This document shows, in pieces, positions 16,255 to 25,489 of a DNA stretch of 64,000 nt. Location of the stretch: assembly GCA_036388475.1 (NCBI GenBank), contig DASVRT010000094.1, positions 1-64,000 of the forward strand. Direction: 5' to 3'. The translations under genes and the position numbers were made by a program. The notes under the pieces are model-generated. The model did not search any database and was not told where the DNA came from. It worked only from the letters and a program-made list of their open reading frames with translations. Every line of letters starts with the position of its first letter. Positions within the stretch are counted from its first letter, which is position 1. Origin of the DNA: JALZHR01 sp036388475 (GTDB lineage Bacteria > Acidobacteriota > Blastocatellia > Pyrinomonadales > Pyrinomonadaceae).

Positions 16255-16955
16255 TTCACGAATTTGTAGCCGATGCCGCGTACGGTTTGCAGGATTTTCG
16301 GTTTTTCCGGCTCGTCTTCCAGGTAGCGGCGCAGGCGGACGATAAAATTATCAATCGCGCGCGTGTCCGTGTCTTCGTGCAAATCCCAGACTTCTTCGAG
16401 AATCGTCTTGCGCGAAACGGGCTTTCCGGCGTTTTCAATCAGGTAGCGCAAAAGCTTGACTTCCATCAGCGTCAAATGAATCGTTTCCGCCGCGCTCTGC
16501 AATTCCAGGCTTTCAAAATCAATCGTCTTGCCGTTGATAACAAAATTGCCGCTCACGGCAGGCGCGGATTTTTCTTCCTTGCGAAACCATTCGCGCCGCC
16601 TGAGCAGACCGTGCAGGCGCGCCAGAAAAATTTTCAGCTCGAACGGTTTCGGCAAGTAATCGTCCGCGCCCGCTTCGAATCCGCGCAGCACGTCTTCGGG
16701 GCGGTTGCGCGCCGTCAGCATTAAAATCGGTATAAAAATTTCTGTTTTTCTCAGCGTCTGAGCGACCGTAAAGCCGTCCACTTCCGGCAGCATCACGTCC
16801 AGCACAATAGCGTCAAACTGTTTATTTTCTTCAATAAGAAGACGCAGCGCCTCAGCGCCGTCCAATGCCAGCTCGACCGCGAAATTTTCGGCTTCGAGGT
16901 TAAAGCGCAAGCCTTCCGCCAGATGCTGCTCGTCTTCGACGATTAAAATTTTCAT
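16245..16955 (-). CDS. OmpR/PhoB-family response regulator
   Basis: 236 residues. Receiver domain (1-~120) with acidic residues in VEDEQ, phospho-acceptor Asp in IVLDVMLPEVDGF and a conserved Lys in YLPKPFE. C-terminal winged-helix DNA-binding domain (~140-232) with LTLMEVKLLRYLIENAG and IDNFIVRLRRYLEDEP. Proteins of this class bind direct repeats. A matching direct-repeat element occurs upstream of both nearby desaturase genes, which makes it the natural candidate regulator. It lies downstream of the histidine kinase gene on the same strand. Confidence 0.9.
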   Translation of the reverse strand: MKILIVEDEQHLAEGLRFNLEAENFAVELALDGAEALRLLIEENKQFDAIVLDVMLPEVDGFTVAQTLRKTEIFIPILMLTARNRPEDVLRGFEAGADDYLPKPFELKIFLARLHGLLRRREWFRKEEKSAPAVSGNFVINGKTIDFESLELQSAAETIHLTLMEVKLLRYLIENAGKPVSRKTILEEVWDLHEDTDTRAIDNFIVRLRRYLEDEPEKPKILQTVRGIGYKFVKEN

Positions 16956-17003
16956 AGTTTACAAACTGAAAAAATTTAGAACCTTTTCAAAAACACTCTG
17001 CGT

Positions 17004-17095
17004 CATTTACGTCTTTGTCCCTGCGTCTTCGCGTTAAAAAAAATCTTAACCGCAAAGGACGCTGAATTTTGCACAAAGGAACGCAAAGACGAATT
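17004..17095. repeat. Intergenic hairpin between kinase and regulator genes
   Basis: CGTCTTTGTCCCTGCG...CGCGTTAA is opposed by TTAACCGCAAAGGACG and CAAAGGAACGCAAAGACG. The match is imperfect and fills the gap between the two genes. Confidence 0.6.
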
Positions 17096-17117
17096 CTCCC
17101 GCTCCCAAATCTCTTTT

Positions 17118-18032
17118 TCACAATTTAGATTTATCATTAACGATTTTAGGCAGTTGAACCATAAACGTGCTGCCCGCGCCGGGTCCGCCGCTTTCCGCCC
17201 AGATTTTTCCGCCGTGTTTGCCGACAATCGAGCGCACGATAAAAAGTCCTAAACCCGTCCCTTTCGCTTTCTGCGTCGCGCGATTGGGGACGCGGTAAAA
17301 GCGCCGGAAAATTCGTTTCAGCTCCGCCGCCGGCAGCCCGATGCCCGAATCTTTAATACGCACGATGATAAATTTTTCGTTCAGATTTTTGACGTTCAGC
17401 GAAATTTTTACGTCCTTTTGCGAATATTTTACGGCATTGTCCAGCAGGTTCATAAAAACCGCCTGAAGCTCGTCCGTGTCGCCCGAAATTTTTATTTTGT
17501 CATCGGCGGCGGGCAGCGAAATCGCATTTTCGGGCAAATCGTAACGATGACGGATGCGCTCGGTGCATTCGCGCAGAAGCGTCATCAGATTTATCTCGGA
17601 AATGTTCAAAAGCCGTTTTTGCTCGCGGGCGCGGCTCGCCAGCAGAATCTGCTCGACCGTGTTCAGAAGCCGCTCGCTGTCCGCCAGCATTACGTCGTAA
17701 AATTCCTGCTGCTTGGCGGGCTTGATGTCGCGCGTTTTCAAAGTTTCCAGATAAAGCCGAATCGAGGCAATCGGCGTTTTCAGCTCGTGCGTGACGGCGT
17801 TCAGAAAAGCGTCCTGCTGTTCGTTGCGGCGAATCTCGCGGATGAGAAATGACGTGTTTAAAATCAAACCCGTAATAATTAACGAAAAAAAGACGATGCC
17901 GAGAACCAGCAGCGCGACCTGCTGCAAATTCAGCAAAATCCAGCCGACGTAGAGCGCAATCGCCAGCGCGACCAGACAAATGCCTAAGACTAAAAAGAAA
18001 ATCGAGCTTTTGCGACGACGGGCAACACGCAT
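17118..18032 (-). CDS. Sensor histidine kinase with two TM segments and almost no external loop
   Basis: 304 residues. Two N-terminal TM helices (IFFLVLGICLVALAIALYVG and LLVLGIVFFSLIITGLIL) are joined by only a short loop. Then come HisKA with the phospho-His in AVTHELKTPIASIRLYL and HATPase_c with the N-box NLLDNAVKYS and GIGLPAAELKRIF, GTGLGLFIV. A kinase lacking an extracytoplasmic domain probably senses a signal within the membrane. With a fatty-acid desaturase gene directly upstream, membrane fluidity is an attractive but unproven input (compare Bacillus DesK, which has more TM helices). Confidence 0.88.
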   Translation of the reverse strand: MRVARRRKSSIFFLVLGICLVALAIALYVGWILLNLQQVALLVLGIVFFSLIITGLILNTSFLIREIRRNEQQDAFLNAVTHELKTPIASIRLYLETLKTRDIKPAKQQEFYDVMLADSERLLNTVEQILLASRAREQKRLLNISEINLMTLLRECTERIRHRYDLPENAISLPAADDKIKISGDTDELQAVFMNLLDNAVKYSQKDVKISLNVKNLNEKFIIVRIKDSGIGLPAAELKRIFRRFYRVPNRATQKAKGTGLGLFIVRSIVGKHGGKIWAESGGPGAGSTFMVQLPKIVNDKSKL

Positions 18033-18042
18033 TTTTTAATTT

Positions 18043-18155
18043 TAAAGGTAAAAGTAAAAAGGTAAAAGTAAAAGGGCAAAAGTAAAAAGTAAAAAGGCAA
18101 AATGAAAACAGCGACGATTTTCATTTTGCCTTTTTACTTTTGCTCTTTTGCCTTG
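18043..18155. repeat. AAAAGTA/AAAAGGC heptanucleotide hairpin
   Basis: The left arm (18043-18108) repeats AAAAGTA and AAAAGGC/T words. The right arm (18119-18155) is its complement (TTTTGCC TTTTTACTTTTGC). It lies between the desaturase and the histidine kinase. Confidence 0.85.
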
Positions 18156-18157
18156 TT

Positions 18158-19057
18158 TTAGGCGGCTTGCTGTAAACCTTCTTTCGGGTCAAAATCTTCG
18201 ATTTTCGAGGCTTTCTTCGCTTCGTATTCTTTCAGATTGAACTCTTTCAAATTCCAGGCTAACCCGAGTTTTTCCAGCGCCTTGATTTGCAGCCAGTTCA
18301 CATCGAATTCATACCAAGTTAAACCGTGTCTGACGGAAGTCGGGTTGGCGTGGTGATTATTGTGCCAGCCTTCGCCGAAACTAACGGCGGCGACCAGCGC
18401 ATTGTTGGTCGAATCGTCGTGCGTTTCAAAACGGCGCGAGCCCCAGACGTGCGTGACGGAATTGACGAACCACGTAAAATGCCAGCCCATCGTCACGGGC
18501 AGAAAAACGCCCCACAAAACCATCGACCAGCCGCCGACGAAACCCAAGATGACGCCGAGCGTAATGGTCGGCACATACCAGTATTTCGAGAGCGTGACGA
18601 GAAATTTGTCTTTCAGCAAATCGGGAATAAAACGTTTTTCGACTTCCGCGCCGTTGTCCTGCGACGTGCCGACCGTCACCCAGCCCATATGCGCCCAGTA
18701 AGTTCCGTGACGCGGGCTGTGCGGGTCTTTGTCCGTATCGCAGAAGGCGTGATGAACGCGATGCGTCGTCACCCAATCGTTCGGACTGCCCTGCAATGCC
18801 ATCGAGCCGAAAACGGCGAGCACATTTTTAACCCATTGCGGCGTTTCAAAACCGCGATGCGTCAGTTGACGGTGAAATCCGAGACCGATGCCGAGACTGC
18901 CCGCCAGCCACCAGATAACCAGCATGACCGCTAAATTCGTCCAGCTAAACGTAAACAATGCCCACACCGCCATGATATGAAAGATGACGATGGGAACGAT
19001 TGTCACCCAATTTGTTTTTCCGCTTCTTCTTTGTTCGACTGTTGCTACTTTTTCCAC
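18158..19057 (-). CDS. Acyl-CoA/acyl-lipid desaturase 1
   Basis: 299 residues. Membrane-bound di-iron desaturase with all three histidine boxes: HRQLTH (62-67), HRVHH (99-103) and HNNHH (232-236). Hydrophobic segments lie at ~18-60 and ~165-200. It introduces a double bond into fatty acyl chains, raising membrane fluidity. The order on the minus strand is desaturase, histidine kinase, response regulator. The promoter region holds a PhoB-box-like direct repeat shared with desaturase 2. The C-terminal tail is lysine-rich and ends FDPKEGLQQAA. Confidence 0.9.
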   Translation of the reverse strand: MEKVATVEQRRSGKTNWVTIVPIVIFHIMAVWALFTFSWTNLAVMLVIWWLAGSLGIGLGFHRQLTHRGFETPQWVKNVLAVFGSMALQGSPNDWVTTHRVHHAFCDTDKDPHSPRHGTYWAHMGWVTVGTSQDNGAEVEKRFIPDLLKDKFLVTLSKYWYVPTITLGVILGFVGGWSMVLWGVFLPVTMGWHFTWFVNSVTHVWGSRRFETHDDSTNNALVAAVSFGEGWHNNHHANPTSVRHGLTWYEFDVNWLQIKALEKLGLAWNLKEFNLKEYEAKKASKIEDFDPKEGLQQAA

Positions 19058-19141
19058 TTTTTTAGAAAGCCCCCTTGCCGGTTGTTAAAAATTTATGGGA
19101 GAAAAACAAAAACGCCTTTCTCAAGCCTATGATGAAAAGCG

Positions 19142-19150
19142 TAACAGATT
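19142..19150 (-). promoter_or_regulatory. Conserved AATCTGTTA element of the desaturase 1 promoter
   Basis: On the minus strand AATCTGTTA lies exactly 14 nt downstream of the direct-repeat site. The same word occurs at the same spacing before desaturase 2. It probably marks the -10 region. Confidence 0.5.
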
Positions 19151-19164
19151 TATTGTCTTGTGAT

Positions 19165-19182
19165 TGTAAGAGTTTTGTAATA
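19165..19182 (-). promoter_or_regulatory. PhoB-box-like direct repeat upstream of desaturase 1
   Basis: Minus strand reads TATTACA-AAAC-TCTTACA: two 7-bp direct repeats separated by an AT-rich 4-bp spacer, 11-bp period. This is the standard layout bound by OmpR/PhoB-family regulators such as the one encoded at 16245-16955. Confidence 0.55.
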
Positions 19183-19259
19183 GGTGAATTTAGACGCAAA
19201 TTTTACTTTTAAACGGCAGAAAACGGGCAAAAATGCGTAACTTAGGTTATATTATAATT

Positions 19260-19613
19260 ATGCAATACAGTCCCTTAGCAATAAAGCGCCGTTACATTCT
19301 CGGAAAGCTCGCCGATAAGTGTGACACGGTAAATAAAATTCCGGTTTATTTGAATGACAGGACAGCCGAGCCTATCGGATTTGCCGATGAAAGTATGGGG
19401 CGTTATGCTGATGCCTTTTTATTTCATCTGCCGGAAGATGTTTGTAAAAGACTTTCGACGAATGGTTACGATTTGGAGATTGATTATGAAGTCTCTAATC
19501 AGGAGAGTAATAGTAAAGACGAAAGGGTCAAGCTAAATTATATCGTTCTTACTTCAAAAGCGACAAATTCCGCCATTCCGAGACGGCATCCGCTGACCAA
19601 ACCGGTCGAATGA
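19260..19613 (+). CDS. Unknown protein between the two desaturases
   Basis: 117 residues from the ATG at 19260 (MQYSPLAIKRRYILGKLADK); an upstream ATG at 19233 would add nine residues. No signal peptide, TM segment or known motif is seen. The composition is mixed alpha/beta, with YLNDRTAEPIGFADESMGRY and YDLEIDYEVSNQES. TATATT lies 6 nt before the ATG and TATAAT 1-2 nt before it, and no ribosome site is visible, so the mRNA may have little or no leader. It is divergent from desaturase 1 and shares its upstream region. Confidence 0.5.
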   Translation: MQYSPLAIKRRYILGKLADKCDTVNKIPVYLNDRTAEPIGFADESMGRYADAFLFHLPEDVCKRLSTNGYDLEIDYEVSNQESNSKDERVKLNYIVLTSKATNSAIPRRHPLTKPVE

Positions 19614-19658
19614 TTTTCCTGTCCGCCCGCGTATTTTGAGATTTTGTAAAAGTCGGAT

Positions 19659-20516
<858 letters not shown>

Positions 20517-20566
20517 TTCTTCCTGCTTGTAATAAAAATCGCAGCTTTTGGCGCTTGAATTAAGAT

Positions 20567-20575
20567 TAACAGATT
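20567..20575 (-). promoter_or_regulatory. Conserved AATCTGTTA element of the desaturase 2 promoter
   Basis: Minus strand AATCTGTTA lies 14 nt downstream of the direct repeat at 20590-20607, the same arrangement as at desaturase 1. TAATCT within it is a plausible -10 box. Confidence 0.5.
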
Positions 20576-20589
20576 AGAGAGAAAGCAAT

Positions 20590-20607
20590 CGTAATAGTTA
20601 TGTAAGA
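20590..20607 (-). promoter_or_regulatory. PhoB-box-like direct repeat upstream of desaturase 2
   Basis: Minus strand reads TCTTACA-TAAC-TATTACG, the same 7-4-7 architecture as the site at 19165-19182. Confidence 0.55.
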
Positions 20608-20626
20608 AGTCTGAATCGATAACAAA

Positions 20627-20654
20627 AGCGCCGAATAATATATTATTCGGCGCT
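20627..20654 (-). terminator. Intrinsic terminator of mqnC
   Basis: Perfect 28-bp palindrome (AGCGCCGAATAATA and its complement). On the minus strand TTTTG follows. It lies 31 nt past the mqnC stop codon. Confidence 0.75.
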
Positions 20655-20685
20655 CATCACTAAATTTTTTATTTAATTGTTCGGT

Positions 20686-21831
20686 TTAATCCGCAAAAGC
20701 GACGCTCAACTGTTTCAAAGGCATTGATTTTCTCGCGTCCAGTTCGACAACATTTTCTCGATTCACGTATTCATACAAAATATCGCGCTGCTGCGGGATG
20801 AATCCGGCTTCGGAGATTTGATAGCGCAGTTCTTTTTCGTTCGCCTGCGTATCCGCGCCCGCCGCCGAAACGACGTTTTCTTCAATCATAATCGAACCCA
20901 TATCGTCCGCGCCGAAACGCAGAGCAGTTTGTCCGAGTCGCAGCCCCTGCGTCAGCCACGACGCCTGAATGTGCTGAACGTTATCTAAAAATAATCGCGA
21001 GACGGCGAGCATTTTCAGATAATCGATGCCGGTCGGTTCTTCCGTGATTTTGCGCCCCAAAGCGGTGTTTTCGCGCTGGAAAGTCCAGGGAATAAACGCC
21101 GTGAAGCCGCCCGTTTCGTCCTGCACATCGCGCACTCTTTGCAGATGGCGGACGCGGTGAACTATCTTGTCGCCGATGCCGAACATCATCGTCGCCGTCG
21201 AGCGCAAGCCGACTTTGTGAACCGCGCGCATCACGTCGAGCCATTCCTGCGTAGTGCATTTCGTCGAAACTCTTTTTCTGACTTCGTCGTCCAGAATCTC
21301 GCCGCCGCCGCCCGGCATCGAATACAATCCGGCGGCTTTCAAGCGGCGCAGAATCGTTTCGTAATCGAGTTTGGAAATTAAAGAAATATTGTGAATTTCC
21401 GGCGGCGAAAAGCAATGCAGTTGAAAGGTCGGATATTTGGCGTGCAGCGTCGAAAGCAGATTTTCATACCATTCGATATTAAAATCGGGATGCAGCCCGC
21501 CCTGCATCAAAACGCCGGTGCCGCCGAGCGCGATGGTTTCGTCGATGCGCCGGCAGATTTCTTCAATCGAATGAACGTATGTGTCGGGCTTTCCCGGTCG
21601 GCGATAAAACGCGCAGAAGGTGCAGACGACGTTGCAGACGTTGGTGTAATTGATGTTGCGGTCGATGATGTAGGTCACGATGTCGGTCGGATTTTTTCGC
21701 ATCCGCAGTTCGTGCGCCGCCAAGCCGATACGGACAAAATCGTTTGATTCCAGAAGCGCCGTTGCGTCTTCCGCCGCCAGTCTTTCACCTGCCAAAGCCT
21801 TATCTAAAATCGGTTGAATATTGCTGTTCAT
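20686..21831 (-). CDS. mqnC: Cyclic dehypoxanthinyl futalosine synthase
   Basis: 381 residues. Radical-SAM enzyme with the CxxxCxxC cluster motif at C66, C70 and C73 (NVCNVVCTFCAFYRR). RNINYTNVC and the glycine-rich GLYSMPGGGGEILDDEVR are characteristic of MqnC rather than of MqnE or CofH. It catalyses ring closure in the futalosine route to menaquinone, in the cytoplasm. mqnA lies just upstream on the same strand, separated by about 400 nt that include a small opposite-strand gene. The presence of both implies menaquinone-based respiration via futalosine. Confidence 0.9.
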   Translation of the reverse strand: MNSNIQPILDKALAGERLAAEDATALLESNDFVRIGLAAHELRMRKNPTDIVTYIIDRNINYTNVCNVVCTFCAFYRRPGKPDTYVHSIEEICRRIDETIALGGTGVLMQGGLHPDFNIEWYENLLSTLHAKYPTFQLHCFSPPEIHNISLISKLDYETILRRLKAAGLYSMPGGGGEILDDEVRKRVSTKCTTQEWLDVMRAVHKVGLRSTATMMFGIGDKIVHRVRHLQRVRDVQDETGGFTAFIPWTFQRENTALGRKITEEPTGIDYLKMLAVSRLFLDNVQHIQASWLTQGLRLGQTALRFGADDMGSIMIEENVVSAAGADTQANEKELRYQISEAGFIPQQRDILYEYVNRENVVELDARKSMPLKQLSVAFAD

Positions 21832-21867
21832 AAATCAAAATAATTTTAACACGGAATTTTTAAGAGA

Positions 21868-21966
21868 AGGTAAAAGGCAAAAGTAAAAAGGCAAAATTAA
21901 GAAAACGATTTCCCGGTTTTAACTTTTGCCCTTTTAACTTTTGTCTTTTTTTCCTTTTCATTTTGC
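21868..21966. repeat. AAAAGTA/AAAAGGC heptanucleotide hairpin
   Basis: Left arm 21868-21897 (AAGGTAAAAGGCAAAAGTAA...). Right arm 21917-21966 (TTTTAACTTTTGCCC... through TTTTGCC). Between this and the small gene at 22147 I see nothing else but its leader. Confidence 0.8.
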
Positions 21967-22146
21967 CAATCAAAATCGCACTTTGCCAAAAATTTTATGC
22001 GAAACGAATCCGAAATCGCGCAAAAAGCGAATTTCAAATCAGTCATCTAATCGGTATCAAATTTTGTGCCGGACAATTGATACTTTCGGCGAGCGAAATT
22101 CGCCATTACAAATCGAGAGGAATTTTTGCAAAGGAGAATATTATTT

Positions 22147-22245
22147 ATGCGAAACAGCAGGGAAAACGAGGGATTCAGAGCAAACGACGCGGCGCTGCTT
22201 TTATTTATGGTGGTCGCGGTCTGGCTCTGGGCATTTTTCAGATGA
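22147..22245 (+). CDS. Small 32-residue single-TM protein
   Basis: Open frame of 32 codons: MRNSRENEGFRANDAALLL followed by FMVVAVWLWAFFR and TGA. It has a short polar N-terminus, then one hydrophobic helix. A strong ribosome site AAAGGAG (22130-22136) lies 10 nt before the ATG. No homologue is known to me. It overlaps the 3' end of mqnA (opposite strand) by 8 nt. Real small membrane proteins look like this, but a frame this short can occur by chance. Confidence 0.45.
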   Translation: MRNSRENEGFRANDAALLLFMVVAVWLWAFFR

Positions 22246-23035
22246 ACGAAAGCGGCTTGTATTCGTCAATCAAGCCGTTTTTGTGCGCCAGTTTGAAATA
22301 AAGCTCCAAGCCTTTCTGCATCGAATCGTCAATCGAATACGAAATGTTTTCCGACAGATATTTTTTGAAATCTTCACGCCCGAGCGAAATCTCGCTCTCG
22401 TAGTTTGAAATAATCTCGTCCAGATGCCGCAAGCCTTCGTCGCGCGCCGCCGCCAAATCAATCGTTCGCGCAATTTCCGCTTTTTCCGCTTTCGCCATCC
22501 ACATCGCGAAGACAAACCCGAAACCCGTAAAGCTTTTCCACGTTTCCGCCAAATCGAATTTTCGATACAGGTTCTCGTCAATCGTCAGCGCCGGGTCGCC
22601 GATAAGCAGAGCGCAGTCCGAATCGGAAAGCATTTTCTCTAGATTCGGTTTTGAAATTTTCCATTCCGGCTCGCTTCCCAGAAATTCCCGAAAAATTATT
22701 TTCGCCAGCGCGACCGAAGTTTTCGACGAAACGTCGAGCGAAACCGTTTTGACGTTTTTCAAGTCCGCGCCGCGCGTCACCAGACAGACGCTTCTGACTT
22801 TTTCCCGCGCGCCGACGCAGACATCCGGCGCGAGCAAAACGTCTTCAATCATCTGGTAAGCGATGACCGGAACGAGCGCGGCATCGACGCGGGCTTGCGA
22901 CAAAAGCTCGGCGGAGCGCGCCGGCGCGGTGTCGAGAATCATCTCGAATCTGCCGCGATTTTGCCCGTAGAGAAACGACCAAATCAAAGGCGCGGTGTTT
23001 GAATAGCTCGAAGCGGAAATGCGCGGCGTCGGCAT
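22238..23035 (-). CDS. mqnA: Chorismate dehydratase
   Basis: 265 residues, normal length for MqnA. The N-terminus PRISASSYSNTAPLIWSF and the core motif DAALVPVIAYQ (substrate-binding region) match the MqnA family, which has a periplasmic-binding-protein fold. CALLIGDPAL is also typical. It dehydrates chorismate to 3-enolpyruvyl-benzoate, the first step of the futalosine pathway. It follows the GNAT gene without a gap (its start codon abuts that gene's stop), so the two are probably translationally coupled. Confidence 0.88.
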   Translation of the reverse strand: MPTPRISASSYSNTAPLIWSFLYGQNRGRFEMILDTAPARSAELLSQARVDAALVPVIAYQMIEDVLLAPDVCVGAREKVRSVCLVTRGADLKNVKTVSLDVSSKTSVALAKIIFREFLGSEPEWKISKPNLEKMLSDSDCALLIGDPALTIDENLYRKFDLAETWKSFTGFGFVFAMWMAKAEKAEIARTIDLAAARDEGLRHLDEIISNYESEISLGREDFKKYLSENISYSIDDSMQKGLELYFKLAHKNGLIDEYKPLSFI

Positions 23036-23320
23036 CTATTTCGTCAAAATGTCCTCGTATTCTTCGCTTTTTTCCAGTACCGATTTGACGAACGGGCAGG
23101 TCGGTTTTATCAGCAGATTATTTTTCCGCGCGTATTGCACCGCCGCGGCGACCAGAAATTTGCCGATGCCTTTACCTTTCAGCGAATCGTCGACTTCCGT
23201 GTGGTCAATCACGATTTTTCTTGTGCCTTCGCGGCTGTAAGTCATTTCCGCGACCCATTCGCCGTTTTCCTCGATGAAAAAGGCTCCCCTTTTTCCGTGC
23301 TGTTGTCTTTGAATCTTCAT
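23036..23320 (-). CDS. Small GNAT-type N-acetyltransferase
   Basis: 94 residues, matching the compact GNAT family typified by YjdJ and Acetyltransf_CG proteins. Visible core: GEWVAEMTYS, IVIDHTEVDDSLKGKGIGKFLV (acetyl-CoA-binding loop, KGKGIGK) and IKPTCPFVKSVLEKSEEY. Substrate unknown. It is the first gene of the mqnA transcription unit. Confidence 0.8.
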   Translation of the reverse strand: MKIQRQQHGKRGAFFIEENGEWVAEMTYSREGTRKIVIDHTEVDDSLKGKGIGKFLVAAAVQYARKNNLLIKPTCPFVKSVLEKSEEYEDILTK

Positions 23321-23400
23321 TATGTCTTTAGCCTACAAAGAAACTTTCCGCGAATGCAAATCTTGTTTGAAAATAAGTTTTCGATTATGCTTTTCGGATT

Positions 23401-24114
23401 ATGAAAAACAAATATTTATTCAGCATTTTAATCGCTTTTTGCTTTCTGGCGGCAAACGCTTTCGCCCAGGCGACGGTTATCGTCAACGACCCGACGAAAA
23501 CCGAAAAACCGATTACGCCGAGCGCGGCGGAAGAAAATTTAATCAAGCGCGACGTTTTGCCGAAAGCGCGCGAAACGTGGGCGGAAGAAGACGGCTGTAC
23601 CGAAGATTTCAGCATCGCGGGCGCGGCGAAAGGCGCGTTTACCAAAGCCGGCGCTAAACAGACTTTAATCTTTTACAAGTTTTGTGAAACCGGAAACGGC
23701 TTTGGAAATAACGGTCTGGTTTTAATGGAAAACGGGCGCATCGCGGCAAGCTACGTTTCAGAAGGCAGTTGGGCGCTGGATATAAAAGCTCTGCCCGACA
23801 TCAATCAAAACGGCTTGAATGAATTCGCCGTTTACTATTCGGGCGGAATGCATCAGGGACAAGGCGGAAGCGGCGTCGATATTCTCGAATTTTCCGGCAT
23901 CGGCGCGGTCAAAGGCTTAGGTTGGTTTCAAGCCGATATGTACGGCGAGGCAGCCGGCGATTATGGTTACAAAGTTACGGTCAAATCCGGCAGAACTCCG
24001 GTTTTCTACCGCGAAAAATACAAGGTGTCCCCGACCAACAAATGGCGCAGAGTCGGCAAAATCGCGGCTTTCAAACTCGGCGAGATTTTCAGCAAATTTA
24101 CCGTCTTGAAATAA
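23401..24114 (+). CDS. Secreted protein of unknown function
   Basis: 237 residues with a signal peptide (MKNKYLFSILIAFCFLAANAFA). The mature part has one repeat-like stretch DINQNGLNEFAVYYSGG, reminiscent of FG-GAP/calcium-binding loops, and two cysteines (DGCTEDF, KFCETGN) that might pair. No enzyme motif seen. It is divergent from the GNAT/mqnA unit and followed by a 7-bp repeat hairpin. Confidence 0.65.
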   Translation: MKNKYLFSILIAFCFLAANAFAQATVIVNDPTKTEKPITPSAAEENLIKRDVLPKARETWAEEDGCTEDFSIAGAAKGAFTKAGAKQTLIFYKFCETGNGFGNNGLVLMENGRIAASYVSEGSWALDIKALPDINQNGLNEFAVYYSGGMHQGQGGSGVDILEFSGIGAVKGLGWFQADMYGEAAGDYGYKVTVKSGRTPVFYREKYKVSPTNKWRRVGKIAAFKLGEIFSKFTVLK

Positions 24115-24152
24115 AGATATTTTTAAAAGAAAATTGAACCGCAGCGATTTTT

Positions 24153-24234
24153 AAGTAAAAGTAAAAAGGCAAAAGGAGAAGAATTTTTACTTTTGCCTTT
24201 TTACTTTTTACTTTTTACTTTTTACTTTTACTTT
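24153..24234. repeat. AAAAGTA/AAAAGGC heptanucleotide hairpin
   Basis: Left arm 24153-24176 (AAGTAAAAGTAAAAAGGCAA). Right arm 24185-24234 repeats TTTTTAC several times with TTTTGCC. Confidence 0.8.
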
Positions 24235-24271
24235 ACCCCGCGCCTTTGCGTTAAAATAATTCTCGACAAAT

Positions 24272-24943
24272 ATGAAAATCTACGACATCACCGTTCCCAT
24301 CAGCGAAAACGTGCCGATTTACGAAGGCGACCCGAAAGTGAAAATCGAAGCGGCTCATTCGATTGCCAAAGGCGGCGCGGCTAATGTGACGCAGCTTTGC
24401 TTCGGCGCGCACACGGGAACGCACGTCGATGCGCCGAATCATTTTATCGAGGGAACGCGAAAGATTCACGAGCTTGATTTGGAAAAGCTTATCGGCGTTT
24501 GCCGCATCGTCGAAATTGAAGAAAGCGTGACGGCGATTGAGCCGCGACACGTCGAAAATCTGGAAAACGTCGAAAGAATTTTATTCAAAACGCGCAATTC
24601 GCATTTCTGGAACGCGCCGGAAACGGGCTTTCGCAAAGATTTTACGTATATCACGCCGGAAGCGGCGCGGGTTTTGGTCGAGAAAAACGTGAAGCTCGTC
24701 GGGATTGATTATCTTTCGGTCGAAAAATTCGATTCGAGTGATTTTGCGACGCACATCACGCTTCTGGAAAAGGAAATCGTGATAATTGAAGGCTTGGATT
24801 TGCGCGAAGTTTCGGCGGGCGAATACGAATTGATTTGTCTGCCGCTGAAAATTATCAGCCCGACCGGCGACGGCGCACCGGCGCGGACGGTTTTGCGGGA
24901 AAAGGCGGAGACGCGCGTAAATCTTGCGGCGCGGATTTCGTAA
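24272..24943 (+). CDS. Cyclase-family (KynB-like) metal-dependent hydrolase
   Basis: 223 residues, typical of the Cyclase/kynurenine-formamidase family. The metal-binding motif HTGTHVDAPNHF (HxGTHxDxPxH) is intact. The N-terminus IYDITVPISENVPIYEGDP and the stretch DYLSVEKFDSSDF are characteristic. Family members hydrolyse N-formylkynurenine or isatin, or act on other amides. No kynurenine-pathway genes are near, so the substrate is open. The next gene starts directly after the stop codon. Confidence 0.8.
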   Translation: MKIYDITVPISENVPIYEGDPKVKIEAAHSIAKGGAANVTQLCFGAHTGTHVDAPNHFIEGTRKIHELDLEKLIGVCRIVEIEESVTAIEPRHVENLENVERILFKTRNSHFWNAPETGFRKDFTYITPEAARVLVEKNVKLVGIDYLSVEKFDSSDFATHITLLEKEIVIIEGLDLREVSAGEYELICLPLKIISPTGDGAPARTVLREKAETRVNLAARIS

Positions 24944-25489
24944 ATGAACGAAAAATATCTCGTAAAAGTCAGCAAATATCTGAGCAAACATCTGCGTCAC
25001 CAACCCGCAAGACTCGGTTTGAGTCTGGACGCCGGCGGTTGGGTAAAAGTTGACGATTTGCTGAAAGCCTGCGCGAAAAATAATTTTCCGATTACGCTCG
25101 CCGAATTGAAAGAAGTCGTCGAGAAAAACGACAAACGGCGATTTTCATTCGACGCGAGCGGCGAGAAAATTCGCGCTAGTCAAGGTCATTCCGTCGAAGT
25201 CGATTTGCAGTTGAAATCGCAAACGCCGCCCGCGCGCCTTTTTCACGGCACGGCTGAGCGCAATATTTCTATGATTCGGGAACACGGTTTGCTCAAAATG
25301 GCGCGGCATCACGTTCATCTTTCGGTTGATACGGAAACGGCGCGAAAAGTCGGGATGCGCTACGGCAAGCCTGTGATTTTTGAAATTGATACGATGGCGA
25401 TGCTGGAAAACGGTTTCGAGTTTTTCGTTTCCGAAAACGGCGTCTGGCTGGTCGAAAGCGTTCCGCCGGAATTTTTAGAAGTTTTATGA
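24944..25489 (+). CDS. kptA: RNA 2'-phosphotransferase
   Basis: 181 residues, full length for KptA/Tpt1. N-terminal winged-helix part (VSKYLSKHLRHQPARLGL, GGWVKVDDLL). C-terminal ADP-ribosyltransferase-like part (RLFHGTAERNISMIREHGL, HHVHLSVDTETARKVG, FEFFVSENGVWLVESVPPEFL). In yeast it removes the 2'-phosphate left by tRNA splicing using NAD. In bacteria its natural substrate is unclear, and some members ADP-ribosylate RNA or DNA 5' ends. It forms an operon with the cyclase (no gap) and the next gene (ATGA overlap). Confidence 0.88.
   Translation: MNEKYLVKVSKYLSKHLRHQPARLGLSLDAGGWVKVDDLLKACAKNNFPITLAELKEVVEKNDKRRFSFDASGEKIRASQGHSVEVDLQLKSQTPPARLFHGTAERNISMIREHGLLKMARHHVHLSVDTETARKVGMRYGKPVIFEIDTMAMLENGFEFFVSENGVWLVESVPPEFLEVL

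Noticed and set aside
16245..18032. The pair as a phosphate (PhoBR) system
   Set aside because: No phosphate-transport genes are near and the kinase lacks a PAS domain; the desaturase link is better supported.
21941..22408. 155-codon frame between mqnC and mqnA
   Set aside because: It passes through the repeat hairpin and antisense to mqnA; the composition is unlike a protein.
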